From Bartonella ancashensis (GTDB lineage: Bacteria; Pseudomonadota; Alphaproteobacteria; Rhizobiales; Rhizobiaceae), in contig NZ_CP010401.1 in NCBI RefSeq assembly GCF_001281405.1, positions 582,001-646,000 of the forward strand: DNA of 64,000 bases. Direction: 5' to 3'. Shown one piece after another: positions 31,653 to 41,417 of this stretch (positions are counted from its first letter, which is position 1; the number at the start of each line of letters is the position of its first letter). The position numbers were made by a program, and so were the translations under genes. Below the pieces are notes generated by a model that saw only the letters and a list, made by a program, of their open reading frames with translations, made no database searches and had not been told where the DNA came from.

Positions 31653-33224
31653 GTGAATAAATTGAGTTCTAAGACTAATTCCTTAAAAAAGGCTTCAGCA
31701 AATGTTCTTCCAACAGGGAAAATGGTGGGTGGTGTGGTAAGTGATACTGAGGTGGCGAATATAAACACTCCTTTGGAATGCGGAGTTCTTTCAGAGGAGG
31801 AGGGTGCAGCTGCTTTTGCACGTGTGATGGCACAGCTGAAGACGCAGGTTGGTGTTGAGGCTTATGCAAGTTGGTTTGGTAGACTAAAGCTTTCCGAATA
31901 CAATCAGAATTTTGTAAAGTTATCTGTTCCTACGGCTTTTTTACGTTCGTGGATCAATAATCATTATGGTTCGCTTTTAACAAATTTATGGAAGCAAGAA
32001 AATGCTTCAATTCTTCGTGTTGAGGTTGTTGTTCGTGATATGAAGCGCGTTCAAAAGAATATCGCGTATAAAGCAAAGGACCATTCTATTGCAAATGTTC
32101 TTGAAGAAAAGAGCACTTCGCCTTTGATTGAAAATTATACGGAACATTCGATAAAAGGTGCTCAGGCAGGGATTTTTGGTTCACCTCTTGATTCTCGTTA
32201 TAGTTTTGAGAATTTTGTTGAGGGAGCTTCCAATCGTGTTGCTTTAGCGGCAGCTCGTTCAATTGCAGAAGGACATAAGAGCGCTTTGCGTTTTAACCCT
32301 CTCTTTATTCACGCCTCTGTCGGTTTAGGGAAGACACATTTACTGCAAGCTATTGCATCTTCTGCGCTAAAACGTCTAATGCCAGCACGGGTTATTTATC
32401 TGACTGCAGAGTATTTTATGTGGCGCTTTGCAACGGCTATTCGTGATAATGACGCTCTATCTTTTAAGGAGCAACTTCGCGATATCAACCTTTTGATTAT
32501 TGATGATATGCAATTTTTGCAAGGAAAATCAATACAACATGAATTTTGTCATTTGCTAAACACGTTGCTAGATAGTGCAAAGCAAGTTGTTGTCGCTGCT
32601 GATCGTCCTCCAGCAGAGTTGGAGTCATTGGATCTTCGTGTTCGTTCCCGTCTTCAAGGCGGTGTTGCTCTTGAAATTGAAGCTCCGGATTATGAAATGC
32701 GTTTGCAAATGTTGCGTCAACGGTTAAAGGCTGCGCAACAAGATGATAGTACGGTTACAATTCCTGATGATATTTTGGAGTATACCGCTCGAACAATTTC
32801 AGGGTCAGGTCGTGATATCGAGGGTGCATTTAATCAGTTGTTGTTCCGTCAATCTTTTGAATCGGACCTATCTTTGGAACGTATTGACGAATTATTAGGT
32901 CATTTGACACGTTCGGGTGAATTGAAGCGCATTCGAATAGAAGAAATTCAACGTACAGTTGCACGCCATTATAATGTTTCCAAGCAAGATTTATTGTCCA
33001 ATCGCCGTACACGTACGATTGTTAAACCACGGCAAGTGGCGATGTATTTGGCAAAAATGCTGACGCCTCGTTCTTTGCCCGAAATTGGGCGGCGTTTTGG
33101 GGGACGTGATCATACGACAGTTTTACATGCGGTCCGTAAAATTGAAGATTTAGTCTGTGATGATCAAATTCTAGCTAAGGAGCTTGAGTTATTGAAGCGG
33201 TTGATTGGAGAGCAGGCTATATAG
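31653..33224 (+). CDS. dnaA: Chromosomal replication initiator DnaA
   Basis: AAA+ ATPase that opens the origin. Seen: domain I (about 50-135, [13 protein letters not shown]), a variable linker, Walker [15 protein letters not shown] near 228, Walker [13 protein letters not shown] near 285, the arginine-finger region, and the C-terminal DNA-binding domain with the signature [16 protein letters not shown] near 490. Full length by family (523 residues). The frame starts with GTG (31653); a TTG at 31662 with AAAAGGG eight bases before it is an equally good start. Order rpsT-dnaA-dnaN-recF is kept. Confidence 0.97.
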   Translation: MNKLSSKTNSLKKASANVLPTGKMVGGVVSDTEVANINTPLECGVLSEEEGAAAFARVMAQLKTQVGVEAYASWFGRLKLSEYNQNFVKLSVPTAFLRSWINNHYGSLLTNLWKQENASILRVEVVVRDMKRVQKNIAYKAKDHSIANVLEEKSTSPLIENYTEHSIKGAQAGIFGSPLDSRYSFENFVEGASNRVALAAARSIAEGHKSALRFNPLFIHASVGLGKTHLLQAIASSALKRLMPARVIYLTAEYFMWRFATAIRDNDALSFKEQLRDINLLIIDDMQFLQGKSIQHEFCHLLNTLLDSAKQVVVAADRPPAELESLDLRVRSRLQGGVALEIEAPDYEMRLQMLRQRLKAAQQDDSTVTIPDDILEYTARTISGSGRDIEGAFNQLLFRQSFESDLSLERIDELLGHLTRSGELKRIRIEEIQRTVARHYNVSKQDLLSNRRTRTIVKPRQVAMYLAKMLTPRSLPEIGRRFGGRDHTTVLHAVRKIEDLVCDDQILAKELELLKRLIGEQAI

Positions 33225-33412
33225 CTGGGATGTTTTTCGTTCATTAGAAGGGTGTTAAGGGAGGATTTGTAGAATCTTTGCGTGTCAGATTTTGTGCGGC
33301 TATTGCCATTTTGGGGGAGGTTGAGTAAATTTGCGATTCTCTTAAATGAGATAAGTGTTTTTGGTTAGGCAAATTCCTAGAGTTATAAGGTCAATTATTA
33401 ACGGGGATTTTT

Positions 33413-34534
33413 ATGCGGATTACAATTAATCGCAGTCATTTTCTAAAGTCTCTTGGTCGTGTTCATCGTGTGGTTGAGCGACGCAATACTATTCCTATTT
33501 TATCAAATATATTAATTGATGCAGGCAGCAGTGGTGTACAGTTGAAAGCGACAGATCTCGATTTAGAGGTTATAGAATCGGCTCATGCTCATGTTGAGCA
33601 AGTTGGAGCAACAACAGTGCCGGCGCATCTATTTTACGATATTGTTCGCAAAATTCCGGATGGTAGTGAGATTGTGTTAACTGTCGATGCTGATCAGCCT
33701 AACATGCTATCCATTGTTGCTGGTTATTCTCAGTTTCGGCTGCAATGTCTTCCTAAAGTTGATTTTCCGGAGCCACTTCCAGGTAAGTTTGATTGCAGCT
33801 TTTCTTTTTCGGCAGCACGTTTAAAGTATTTGCTTGACTGTACGCAATTTGCCATTTCCACTGAAGAGACGCGTTATTATCTTAACGGTATTTATCTACA
33901 TGTTGTTCGTGATGATGTTTTAAAGTTGCGTTTGGTTGCTACCGATGGTCATCGTTTAGCTCAAATTGATACGGAGGCGCCTGCAGAAATTGAGGGTATG
34001 CCGGGTGTTATTGTTCCCCGTAAAGCGGTAGGGGAATTACAAAAGATTCTTTCTGAAGAGCCAGAAAGTGATGTACACATAGAACTTTCAGAAACGAAAA
34101 TTCGCTTTTCTATTGGAGATGTGATTTTAACGTCCAAATTAATTGATGGACGATTTCCAGAGTATCAGCGTGTCATTCCTTTTGAAAATGATAAAAGACT
34201 TGTTGTTAATAAGAGAGATTTTTCTTCTGCAGTTGATCGTGTTTCGACGATTTCAAGCGATCGTGGGCGTGCAGTAAAATTAATAGTTGGAGATGGACAA
34301 TTAAAGCTTGTTGTAAATAGTCCTGATTCCGGAAGTGCAGAAGACCAATTAGTAGCGGATTATACGTCTGATCCATTTGAAATAGGTTTTAATTCTCGAT
34401 ATCTTTTGGATATTGCTGCACAAATTTCGAGTGATGAAATAGTTTTTATGCTAGCTGATGCTGGGGCGCCAGCACTTATTCGAGATGGTAGTGATGTTAA
34501 TGCGCTTTATGTGCTGATGCCTATCCGTGTTTGA
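33413..34534 (+). CDS. dnaN: DNA polymerase III beta subunit (sliding clamp)
   Basis: Ring-shaped processivity factor. The 373-residue protein has the usual three clamp folds: MRITINRSHFLKSLGRVHRV at the start, ISTEETRYYLNGIYLH and LVATDGHRLAQ in the middle, and YLLDIAAQI then the C-terminal YVLMPIRV, which forms part of the partner-binding pocket. It starts 189 bases after dnaA and is followed 12 bases later by recF. Confidence 0.98.
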   Translation: MRITINRSHFLKSLGRVHRVVERRNTIPILSNILIDAGSSGVQLKATDLDLEVIESAHAHVEQVGATTVPAHLFYDIVRKIPDGSEIVLTVDADQPNMLSIVAGYSQFRLQCLPKVDFPEPLPGKFDCSFSFSAARLKYLLDCTQFAISTEETRYYLNGIYLHVVRDDVLKLRLVATDGHRLAQIDTEAPAEIEGMPGVIVPRKAVGELQKILSEEPESDVHIELSETKIRFSIGDVILTSKLIDGRFPEYQRVIPFENDKRLVVNKRDFSSAVDRVSTISSDRGRAVKLIVGDGQLKLVVNSPDSGSAEDQLVADYTSDPFEIGFNSRYLLDIAAQISSDEIVFMLADAGAPALIRDGSDVNALYVLMPIRV

Positions 34535-34546
34535 AGGGTATGTATT

Positions 34547-35704
34547 TTGCAAGGCATTTCTGGCCATGTATGTAAGGTGGCTGTGAGGCAATTGAGGTTA
34601 ACACATTATCGCAATTACCATTTTTTAGACGTAAAATTATCAGGTCAGCACGTAGTTTTTACCGGTCACAATGGTGCTGGTAAAACAAATTTATTAGAAG
34701 CACTTTCTTTTCTTTCTCCTGGACGTGGCTTGCGGCGTGCGGCTTATTCTGATGTTAATTCCTTTAAAGGTGATGGTGGTCGATTCGTTGTGTTTGCTCG
34801 TCTCCAATGCTCTCTTTATGGTGAGGTGAGTATTGGTACAACTTTGGACACTGAGAGTCATCGCAGAAAAGTTCATATAAATAGTGTGAATGAGACTTGT
34901 GATTGTTTAACAGATTATTGTCATATTAGTGCATTGACTCCATCTATGGATGGGATTTTTGTAGGGCCGTCACTTAATCGGCGCCGTTTTTTAGATCGTA
35001 TGGTTTTGGTGATTGATTCTTTACATGGTTGTCGTATAGCTGATTATGATAAAGCTATGCGCGCTCGTAATCGCTTATTTTTGGATAGAAATGAGAATCA
35101 TGTTTGGCTCAGTGCTTTAGAAAGACAAATGGCTGAACTTGCAACAGCAATCGCAGCAGCGCGTATCGATATGGTTCAACTTTTGAACGATATGTTTATG
35201 CAAACATCATTTTCTACTTGTTTTCCAAGAGTTTTCCTACAAATTGATGGCTTTTTAGAAAGAGCGCTTGGAATGATGTCAGCAATAGAAGTTGAAGAGC
35301 AGTTTGTGGATCGGCTGTATCACAATCGTGCAATAGATCGTGCTGCTGGGCGAGCACTTGAAGGGCCGCATCGCACAGATTTACAAGTTTTTTATGCAGA
35401 TAAAAATATACCTGCGATGTCTTGTTCAACGGGTGAACAGAAAGCATTGTTGATAAGTTTGATTTTGTGTCACGCACGTTTAGCCGGTACGATATCAAAT
35501 ATGGCTCCCATCGTTCTTCTTGATGAAGTTGCAGCTCATCTTGATTCTTATCGACGTTTTGCTTTATTCGATGTTCTCGATGATTTAGGTGGTCAAGCAT
35601 TTATGACGGGAACAGATCGTATCTTATTTGATTCTTTAAAGGGACGGGCAGAATTTTTTGAAATTGAGGATGGAATGTTGTCACAAGAGGGAGGAGGCGT
35701 ATAA
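34547..35704 (+). CDS. recF: DNA replication and repair protein RecF
   Basis: SMC-like ATPase that helps load RecA at gaps. Seen: RLTHYRNY near the start, Walker A FTGHNGAGKTNLLEALSFLS near 40, and the C-terminal signature SCSTGEQKALLISLIL with LLDEVAAHLD. Length up to 385 residues. The listed start is TTG (34547); a GTG at 34577 (VAVRQLRLTHYRNY) is closer to the family start and has GTAAGG just before it, so the first ten residues may not be made. Directly downstream of dnaN, probably one transcript. Confidence 0.95.
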   Translation: MQGISGHVCKVAVRQLRLTHYRNYHFLDVKLSGQHVVFTGHNGAGKTNLLEALSFLSPGRGLRRAAYSDVNSFKGDGGRFVVFARLQCSLYGEVSIGTTLDTESHRRKVHINSVNETCDCLTDYCHISALTPSMDGIFVGPSLNRRRFLDRMVLVIDSLHGCRIADYDKAMRARNRLFLDRNENHVWLSALERQMAELATAIAAARIDMVQLLNDMFMQTSFSTCFPRVFLQIDGFLERALGMMSAIEVEEQFVDRLYHNRAIDRAAGRALEGPHRTDLQVFYADKNIPAMSCSTGEQKALLISLILCHARLAGTISNMAPIVLLDEVAAHLDSYRRFALFDVLDDLGGQAFMTGTDRILFDSLKGRAEFFEIEDGMLSQEGGGV

Positions 35705-36275
35705 CTCAACAAGTACTTCTTTTTAAAAATGGAGGAAGATTTAGGGTTGTGATGATTTTTAATGATCTCAACTTTGGGAAATAGAACTTTTTAGGTCTGT
35801 AACATTGAAGCTCTAGAAAATTATTGAAAAATTTTGCAACAGAGCTTGGAATGGTAGTTTTTGATGATTACAGAAGCAGTAAGAGATGATAGATGAAATT
35901 ATGTAGAGGACAACAATGTAAGCCTTTATTTCCAGTTCAGCAGTTTGTGATTATGCGTGCATCTCCCAGTGTATCAGACATGCTTTGAAAGCTAGTCGTT
36001 GAAGTCTATTTTTTCATTATATAAGCTATGCTAAATTTTTAGTTGTCGTCCCTATATCGTTACAAGTATAGATTGCTAGACATAATAATTAGTAAGATTA
36101 ATTTTTTCTTGAATATATAGCTAAATATCTTAGATTTATGTAGTGTGGTGGAAGCATGTCGTATATTGTGTCTATAATTTTAAGATAGCTTTTTGTTAAG
36201 TAAGTAAGGTATACCCGTAGTTATGGTGTTGTTTTAGTTTTGATGGCATCTTGTTTATTTGACAGGGCGGATAAA
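35705..36275. other. Intergenic, 571 bases, likely cyo promoter region
   Basis: Between recF and cyoA. No coding frame with family resemblance was found on either strand. The promoter for the cyo operon must lie here or overlap the end; I could not place it. Confidence 0.4.
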
Positions 36276-37244
36276 ATGAGAGATTTTGTGGAGAAAATAA
36301 AGGTATTTGCGCTTTTGGGAGCGGTGTTGCTTTTGTCTGGTTGTAAAATAGATGTTCTTCAGCCCGCGGGGTATGTTGCACGTCAGCAGCTTATTTTGAT
36401 TGCTTTATGCGTTTTTGTTATGCTTTGTGTTGTCATTCCAGTAATGGTTGCGGTGGTTGTTTTAGCAATAAAATATCGTGCTTCAAATGTAACGGCAGAT
36501 TATCTACCTGATTGGGGGCATTCGAATAAAGTTGAAGCCTTTATGTGGGGTGTTCCAATCGCTATTATAATTATCTTAGGAGGATTTACAGCTTATTATA
36601 CTTATAAGCTTGAACCTTCAAATAGGCTTCCTGTGGAAGTTGTTGGTGAAGATCAACCTCTGCAAATAGATGCTGTTGCTTTGGATTGGAAGTGGTTATT
36701 TATTTATCCAGAGTATGGTATTGCATCTATTAATGAAATTTATGCGCCAAAAGGTCGTCAGGTGTTGTTACAGATAACATCGGAGAGCTCTCTTAATGCG
36801 TTTTGGGTTCCGCGGTTAGGTACGGTTCTGTATGCTATGCCCCAGATGAATTCTAAATTGCATTTGATAGCTGATAAACAGGGGATATTTAATGGAAGTT
36901 CGGCAAATTATAGCGGGGATGGTTTTGCGGGTATGCGTTTTAAATGGCATTCAGTATCTTTGAAGGATTTTGATGATTGGATTATGAATGCTCGGGAAAA
37001 GGGTCAAAGTCTTAATAGAAAATCTTATCGTCGGCTTTCGGTTGCGCCGTCTATGGGTGATATAGTTGCAAAAGAAAAAGATGCTGAGGTGCGATATTTT
37101 TCTCCTGTTGAAGAGCGGCTTTATTATCGGATTGTTAATCGATGTGTTGACGAAAATACCGAGTGTAATGAAGATTTAATGAGGCGTGCCGCGGCTCAAA
37201 CGCTTTGGGGTGCTCTTTGTTCTATTTTTGATGATGTTCTTTAG
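36276..37244 (+). CDS. cyoA: Cytochrome o ubiquinol oxidase subunit II
   Basis: Lipoprotein subunit II of the haem-copper quinol oxidase. Starting at ATG 36276 gives a signal sequence with lipobox LLSGC (Cys near residue 23), two membrane helices (about 40-65 and 85-110), and a periplasmic cupredoxin-like domain with VALDWKWLFIYPEYGIA and NAFWVPRLG. Copper-binding residues of cytochrome c oxidase are absent, as expected for a quinol oxidase. An ATG at 36240 would add 12 residues before the signal. The C-terminal tail is long and charged. First gene of cyoABCD. Confidence 0.95.
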   Translation: MRDFVEKIKVFALLGAVLLLSGCKIDVLQPAGYVARQQLILIALCVFVMLCVVIPVMVAVVVLAIKYRASNVTADYLPDWGHSNKVEAFMWGVPIAIIIILGGFTAYYTYKLEPSNRLPVEVVGEDQPLQIDAVALDWKWLFIYPEYGIASINEIYAPKGRQVLLQITSESSLNAFWVPRLGTVLYAMPQMNSKLHLIADKQGIFNGSSANYSGDGFAGMRFKWHSVSLKDFDDWIMNAREKGQSLNRKSYRRLSVAPSMGDIVAKEKDAEVRYFSPVEERLYYRIVNRCVDENTECNEDLMRRAAAQTLWGALCSIFDDVL

Positions 37245-37316
37245 AAGTTGTGAGAAAGAAGTCCTTCCAAAAGAAGGTTTCTTTAAAGATTGAAATTTGT
37301 TTGATATAGGCTAAAA

Positions 37317-39335
37317 ATGTTCGGAAGACTTACAGATCCTACAGCTGCTGCTTTTCATGCGTTATCACATGAACCAATAGTTTTGTACACATGTATTGCG
37401 ATTGTTTTGGGTGGCTTAGGTACCTTTGCTGCTCTGACGGTACTTGGTTGGTGGGGCCCCCTTTGGCGCAATTGGGTTACAACAGTTGATCATAAACGTA
37501 TTGGTATTATGTATGTCATTCTCGGGATCATTATGCTTGTTCGTGGCTTTGCTGATGCAATTATGATGAGGACGCATCAAGCAGTGGCTCTTGGAAGTGA
37601 GAAGGCAGGCTATTTACCTCCTGAGCATTTTGATCAAATTTTTTCAGCTCACGGTGTTATCATGATTTTTTTCATGGCAACACCTATTTTGTTTGGCATG
37701 TTTAATTATCTTATACCGCTCCAAATTGGTGCTCGTGATGTTGCATTTCCGTTTGCAAATAATCTGGGATTTTGGATTACTGTTGCCTCTGCGATACTTA
37801 TCAATGTATCTCTTGGAATTGGTAATTTTGGTCGTGGTGGTTGGCTTATGTATCCACCTTTCTCAGGCTTACAAAGCAGCCCAGATACGGGAGTAGACTA
37901 CTATTTGTGGTCGCTTCAGCTTTCCGGTATTGCGACGACGATGGGAGCTATCAATTTCATTGCAACCATTATCAAAATGCGTGCTCCTGGGATGACAATG
38001 ATGAAAATGCCTGTTTTTTGTTGGGGAGCTTTCATTAGTAATATTCTTATTTTGATTATTTATCCTGTTTTGGCTGTGGCGTTTTTTTTATTAGCCGCTG
38101 ATCGTTATTTAGGCATGAATTTTTTTACGAATACTGCTGGTGGCAATCCAATGGTGTGGATCAATTATGTTTGGATTTTCGGTCATCCTGAGGTTTATGT
38201 TTTGGTTGTTCCTGCTTTCGGGATTGTTTCTGAAATTGTTCCAACATTTTCTTCGAAACGTCTCTTTGGTTATACTTCGATGGTATGGGCTATTGTTGTC
38301 ATTTTGGTTCTTTCTCTTCTTGTTTGGGGACATCACTTTTTTACAATGGGTGGAGGTGAAGCGGTCAATACCTTCTTTGGTATTGCAACAATGATTATTT
38401 CAATTCCAACAGGGGTTAAAATTTTTAATTGGTTATTTACAATGTACAAAGGGCGCATTCGTTTTGAACCTCCGATGCTTTGGTGTATAGGAATGATATT
38501 CACTTTTGTTGGTGGTGGATTGACGGGTGTTTTAATGTCAATTGTTCCTGCTGATTGGCAATTTCATAATTCTCTGTTTCTTATAGCTCATTTTCATCAT
38601 ACAATTATCGGTGGTGTTGTTTTCGCTTACTTAGCTGGATTGGCTTTTTGGTTTCCTAAAGTTTTTGGCATTAAACCTAATCGTGCTTTAGGTATTGCAT
38701 CTTTTTGGTGCTGGTTTATCGGTTTTTATTTTGCGTTTTTCCCAGTTTATATTCTTGGTTTGATGGGAGCTACACGCCGTCTTCAGCATTATATTGAACC
38801 TGATTGGCAGCCTATGTTTATTATAGCTGCGGTAGGAGCTTGTATTATTCTTCTTGGTATACTTTGTTTTGTATTACAAATCGTCTTAGCAGTTTGGTAT
38901 GGTTTGAAACACAAGGGAAATCTTCCCGTAATATCGAATGATCCTTGGGGCGATACGCGTACGCTTGAGTGGTCTGTTTCTTCACCGCCTCCTGCTTACA
39001 ATTTCGCTGTTATTCCACAAGTTCATAGTGAGGACGCTTATTGGGAGATGAAGAAAAGAGGTTATCAGCGTCCAACGAGTGGTTTTGAAAAAATTCACAT
39101 GCCATCAAATACTTCTGCTGGAATTATTGCAGGATTTTTCTCATTAGTTGTTGCTTTTTCTCTTGTTTGGCATATTTGGTGGCTTGTTATTATTGGGGTG
39201 ATTGGTTTTATTGGTGCTATTATATGGAATTCATTAATGGGTAATCACCATGGTTATTATGTTTCTGCCGAAGAAGTACAAAAAACAGAAGATATTTTTA
39301 CATCTGTTCTTAACAAGCAAGGGGTAAAATCATGA
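37317..39335 (+). CDS. cyoB: Cytochrome o ubiquinol oxidase subunit I
   Basis: Catalytic subunit holding haem b, haem o3 and CuB; reduces O2 and pumps protons. 672 residues, about 15 membrane helices. Seen: quinol-site region LVRGFADAIMMRTHQA (Arg and Asp), haem ligand in FSAHGVIMIFF, CuB ligand and cross-linked tyrosine in GHPEVYVLVVP, the HH pair in VWGHHFFTMG, and haem ligands in AHFHHTIIGG. All metal ligands are in place. The stop overlaps the cyoC start by 4 bases. Confidence 0.98.
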   Translation: MFGRLTDPTAAAFHALSHEPIVLYTCIAIVLGGLGTFAALTVLGWWGPLWRNWVTTVDHKRIGIMYVILGIIMLVRGFADAIMMRTHQAVALGSEKAGYLPPEHFDQIFSAHGVIMIFFMATPILFGMFNYLIPLQIGARDVAFPFANNLGFWITVASAILINVSLGIGNFGRGGWLMYPPFSGLQSSPDTGVDYYLWSLQLSGIATTMGAINFIATIIKMRAPGMTMMKMPVFCWGAFISNILILIIYPVLAVAFFLLAADRYLGMNFFTNTAGGNPMVWINYVWIFGHPEVYVLVVPAFGIVSEIVPTFSSKRLFGYTSMVWAIVVILVLSLLVWGHHFFTMGGGEAVNTFFGIATMIISIPTGVKIFNWLFTMYKGRIRFEPPMLWCIGMIFTFVGGGLTGVLMSIVPADWQFHNSLFLIAHFHHTIIGGVVFAYLAGLAFWFPKVFGIKPNRALGIASFWCWFIGFYFAFFPVYILGLMGATRRLQHYIEPDWQPMFIIAAVGACIILLGILCFVLQIVLAVWYGLKHKGNLPVISNDPWGDTRTLEWSVSSPPPAYNFAVIPQVHSEDAYWEMKKRGYQRPTSGFEKIHMPSNTSAGIIAGFFSLVVAFSLVWHIWWLVIIGVIGFIGAIIWNSLMGNHHGYYVSAEEVQKTEDIFTSVLNKQGVKS

Positions 39336-39997
39336 GCGCAGTAGTAGCAGATGATGCTCATAGTGATGAGCATGGTCATGACAACAGTTCGGTTATGATA
39401 TTTGGATTTTGGGTCTACATTCTGTCAGACTTAATTGCATTCGCAACGCTTTTTTCTTGCTTTGCTGTATTTTCTGCTTCTTATGGTGGGGGGAAGCCCG
39501 GTAGTGAATTTGTTAATTTGAATTTTGTTTTGGTAGAGACGGCTATTTTGCTCCTATCATCACTCACTTATGGTTTTGTGATGATACAGGCTTATAAAAA
39601 TAACTTTTCTGGTGTACGCTTTTGGATGGCCATCACTTTTATGCTTGGTCTTTGCTTTATTGGGATGGAAATTTATGAATTTCATGAACTTTTAGGAGAA
39701 GTTTTTTATTATGATCCTACTGCTTATGCCGGTATTGATCTTGAAACAGGTGTTCAACTTTTTGGGCGAGAAGTTTTATCTGCCTACTGGTCAGCATTTT
39801 TTGTTTTAGTAGGAACTCATGGTCTTCACGTGAGTGTTGGTCTACTTTGGATGATTGTGATGTTTATTCATTTACACCGTAATGGGTTAGATAAGGATAA
39901 TAAGACACGTTTGTCGTGTCTCTCTATTTTTTGGCATTTGCTCGACATTGTTTGGATTGGTGTTTTCACTATGGTTTATTTATTAGGAGCATTATAA
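39332..39997 (+). CDS. cyoC: Cytochrome o ubiquinol oxidase subunit III
   Basis: Five-helix membrane subunit of the oxidase. Seen: GFWVYILSDLIAFATLFSCF, ETAILLLSSLTYGF, the long loop with YEFHELL, and the final GTHGLHVSVGLLWM and FWHLLDIVWIGVF helices. The start ATGA overlaps the cyoB stop, and its own stop overlaps the cyoD ATG by one base, signs of tight translational coupling. Confidence 0.97.
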   Translation: MSAVVADDAHSDEHGHDNSSVMIFGFWVYILSDLIAFATLFSCFAVFSASYGGGKPGSEFVNLNFVLVETAILLLSSLTYGFVMIQAYKNNFSGVRFWMAITFMLGLCFIGMEIYEFHELLGEVFYYDPTAYAGIDLETGVQLFGREVLSAYWSAFFVLVGTHGLHVSVGLLWMIVMFIHLHRNGLDKDNKTRLSCLSIFWHLLDIVWIGVFTMVYLLGAL

Positions 39998-40383
39998 TGA
40001 GTACACATGATGAGGCACATGGTCCAAGTGTTGGTTCGTATTTAATTGGTTTTATTCTGGCTGTCTTTTTTACTTTGGGGTCTTTTATACCTGTGATGTA
40101 TGGTATGTTAGAAGGTTGGACGGTGAGCACAAAGGTTATTTATCTTATTGGGATGGCTCTTATTCAGATTGTTGTACAGGTTGTTTTCTTCCTTCATTTA
40201 AATTCTGGTCCAGATGCTCAGTGGAATTTTGTAGCTTTGTGGTTTACAGCTATGTGTGTTTCCATCATTATTGGGGGCACTTGGTGGGCTATTTCTCATT
40301 TGAATTACAACATGATGGGCGGTTCAGGACGTATTGTCGAACCAAAAATGTTAGAGATGGGTACTACTGTACCGGAAAGATAA
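39997..40383 (+). CDS. cyoD: Cytochrome o ubiquinol oxidase subunit IV
   Basis: Small three-helix subunit thought to help assemble the binuclear centre. The ATG at 39997 gives MSTHDEAHGPSVGSYLIGF and 128 residues, with helices near 18-40, 50-70 and 80-102. The frame continues upstream inside cyoC to 39916, but that part is a shadow. The cyoE haem O synthase is not next to it here. Confidence 0.95.
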   Translation: MSTHDEAHGPSVGSYLIGFILAVFFTLGSFIPVMYGMLEGWTVSTKVIYLIGMALIQIVVQVVFFLHLNSGPDAQWNFVALWFTAMCVSIIIGGTWWAISHLNYNMMGGSGRIVEPKMLEMGTTVPER

Positions 40384-40452
40384 TTCCAATATGAACAAGT
40401 ATTAGAAGAAGGACCTTTAGTGAGTAAGCGCTAGGGGACAATCTTCGTTTTT

Positions 40453-40530
40453 GTGTAAAGCACTTGAGTTTGCGGGGACGCAAAAACCCTATTATTCTTA
40501 AGAGAGAAGCTCTGAGAATAGTCTTTACAC
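40453..40530. ncRNA. Three-stem inverted-repeat element between cyoD and fabI
   Basis: Nested perfect stems: outer GTGTAAAG (40453-40460) with CTTTACAC (40523-40530); inner TTTGCG (40469-40474) with CGCAAA (40479-40484) around a GGGA loop; and TATTCT (40493-40498) with AGAATA (40515-40520), continued by AGAG / CTCT (40501-40504 / 40510-40513). This folds as a three-way junction on either strand. It lies between convergent genes. It could be a joint terminator (no T run flanks it), a transcript-end processing site or a small RNA. No known family was recognised. Confidence 0.45.
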
Positions 40531-40551
40531 ATGTCAGGTTTGTTTAAGAAA

Positions 40552-41370
40552 TCACTCTTCGTGTATTTCTTCACCATGCTTTAGTTCTTCAAGTGTTGGC
40601 ATGGATATTATGTTGTATCCTGAATCTACGTAGTGGATTTCACCAGTAACGCCTGATGACAGATCAGAAAGCAAATAGAGAGCAGATTTTCCAATTTCAT
40701 CAATATCAACCGTACGACGAAGTGGTGAATTGCGACGCTGATATGAGAAAATTGCTCGTGCTGCAGCGATACCGTTACCAGCTAATGTTCTAACAGGGCC
40801 AGCTGAAATTGCGTTGACACGGATATTTTGAGGACCAAAATCTGCTGCTAAATAGCGTACCATAGCCTCTAAGGCTGCTTTGGCAATGCCCATGACATTA
40901 TAATTAGGAACAACTTGCTGTGAAGCTCCATATGTGAGTGTCAAAAGCATTCCTCCATTGGGCATGAGCTTACTAGCGTATTGAGCAATTTCTGTAAAAG
41001 AGTAAGCCGATATAACCATTGTACGCTTAAAATTTTCACGTGTCGTCGCATCAACATATCGTCCTTTCAGCTCTGCTTTATCAGAGAAACCAATAGCATG
41101 AACGACAAAGTCTATAGTTTTCCATTTTTCTTCCAGGTATTTGAATACATGATCGACAGTTTCGATTTTCTCAACATCACATTCGAGTACTAAGTTGCAA
41201 TTAAGCTTTTCTGCTAAAGGCTGAACACGTTTTCCAAAAGCACTCCCCTGATAAGTTAAGGCAAGTTCAGCACCTTCCTCCGCTAATCGGCGTGCGATAC
41301 CCCAGGCAATTGAATGATCATTAGCAATTCCCATAATGAGACCACGCTTGCCTTTCATTAGACCGTTCAT
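40552..41370 (-). CDS. fabI: Enoyl-[acyl-carrier-protein] reductase (NADH)
   Basis: Last reduction step of each fatty-acid elongation round. 272 residues, SDR fold without the classical glycine pattern: MGIANDHSIAWGIARRLAEE (cofactor loop), HAIGFSDK, and the catalytic Tyr and Lys in YNVMGIAKAALEA. SAGPVRTLAGNGI forms the flexible substrate loop. It lies 47 bases after fabB on the same strand; fabA-fabB-fabI is the standard rhizobial cluster for unsaturated fatty acids. Confidence 0.96.
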   Translation of the reverse strand: MNGLMKGKRGLIMGIANDHSIAWGIARRLAEEGAELALTYQGSAFGKRVQPLAEKLNCNLVLECDVEKIETVDHVFKYLEEKWKTIDFVVHAIGFSDKAELKGRYVDATTRENFKRTMVISAYSFTEIAQYASKLMPNGGMLLTLTYGASQQVVPNYNVMGIAKAALEAMVRYLAADFGPQNIRVNAISAGPVRTLAGNGIAAARAIFSYQRRNSPLRRTVDIDEIGKSALYLLSDLSSGVTGEIHYVDSGYNIISMPTLEELKHGEEIHEE

Positions 41371-41417
41371 ATTATTCTCCGTAAGATCACACTTTTAAGT
41401 TGGCTGAGAGTTTCAAT

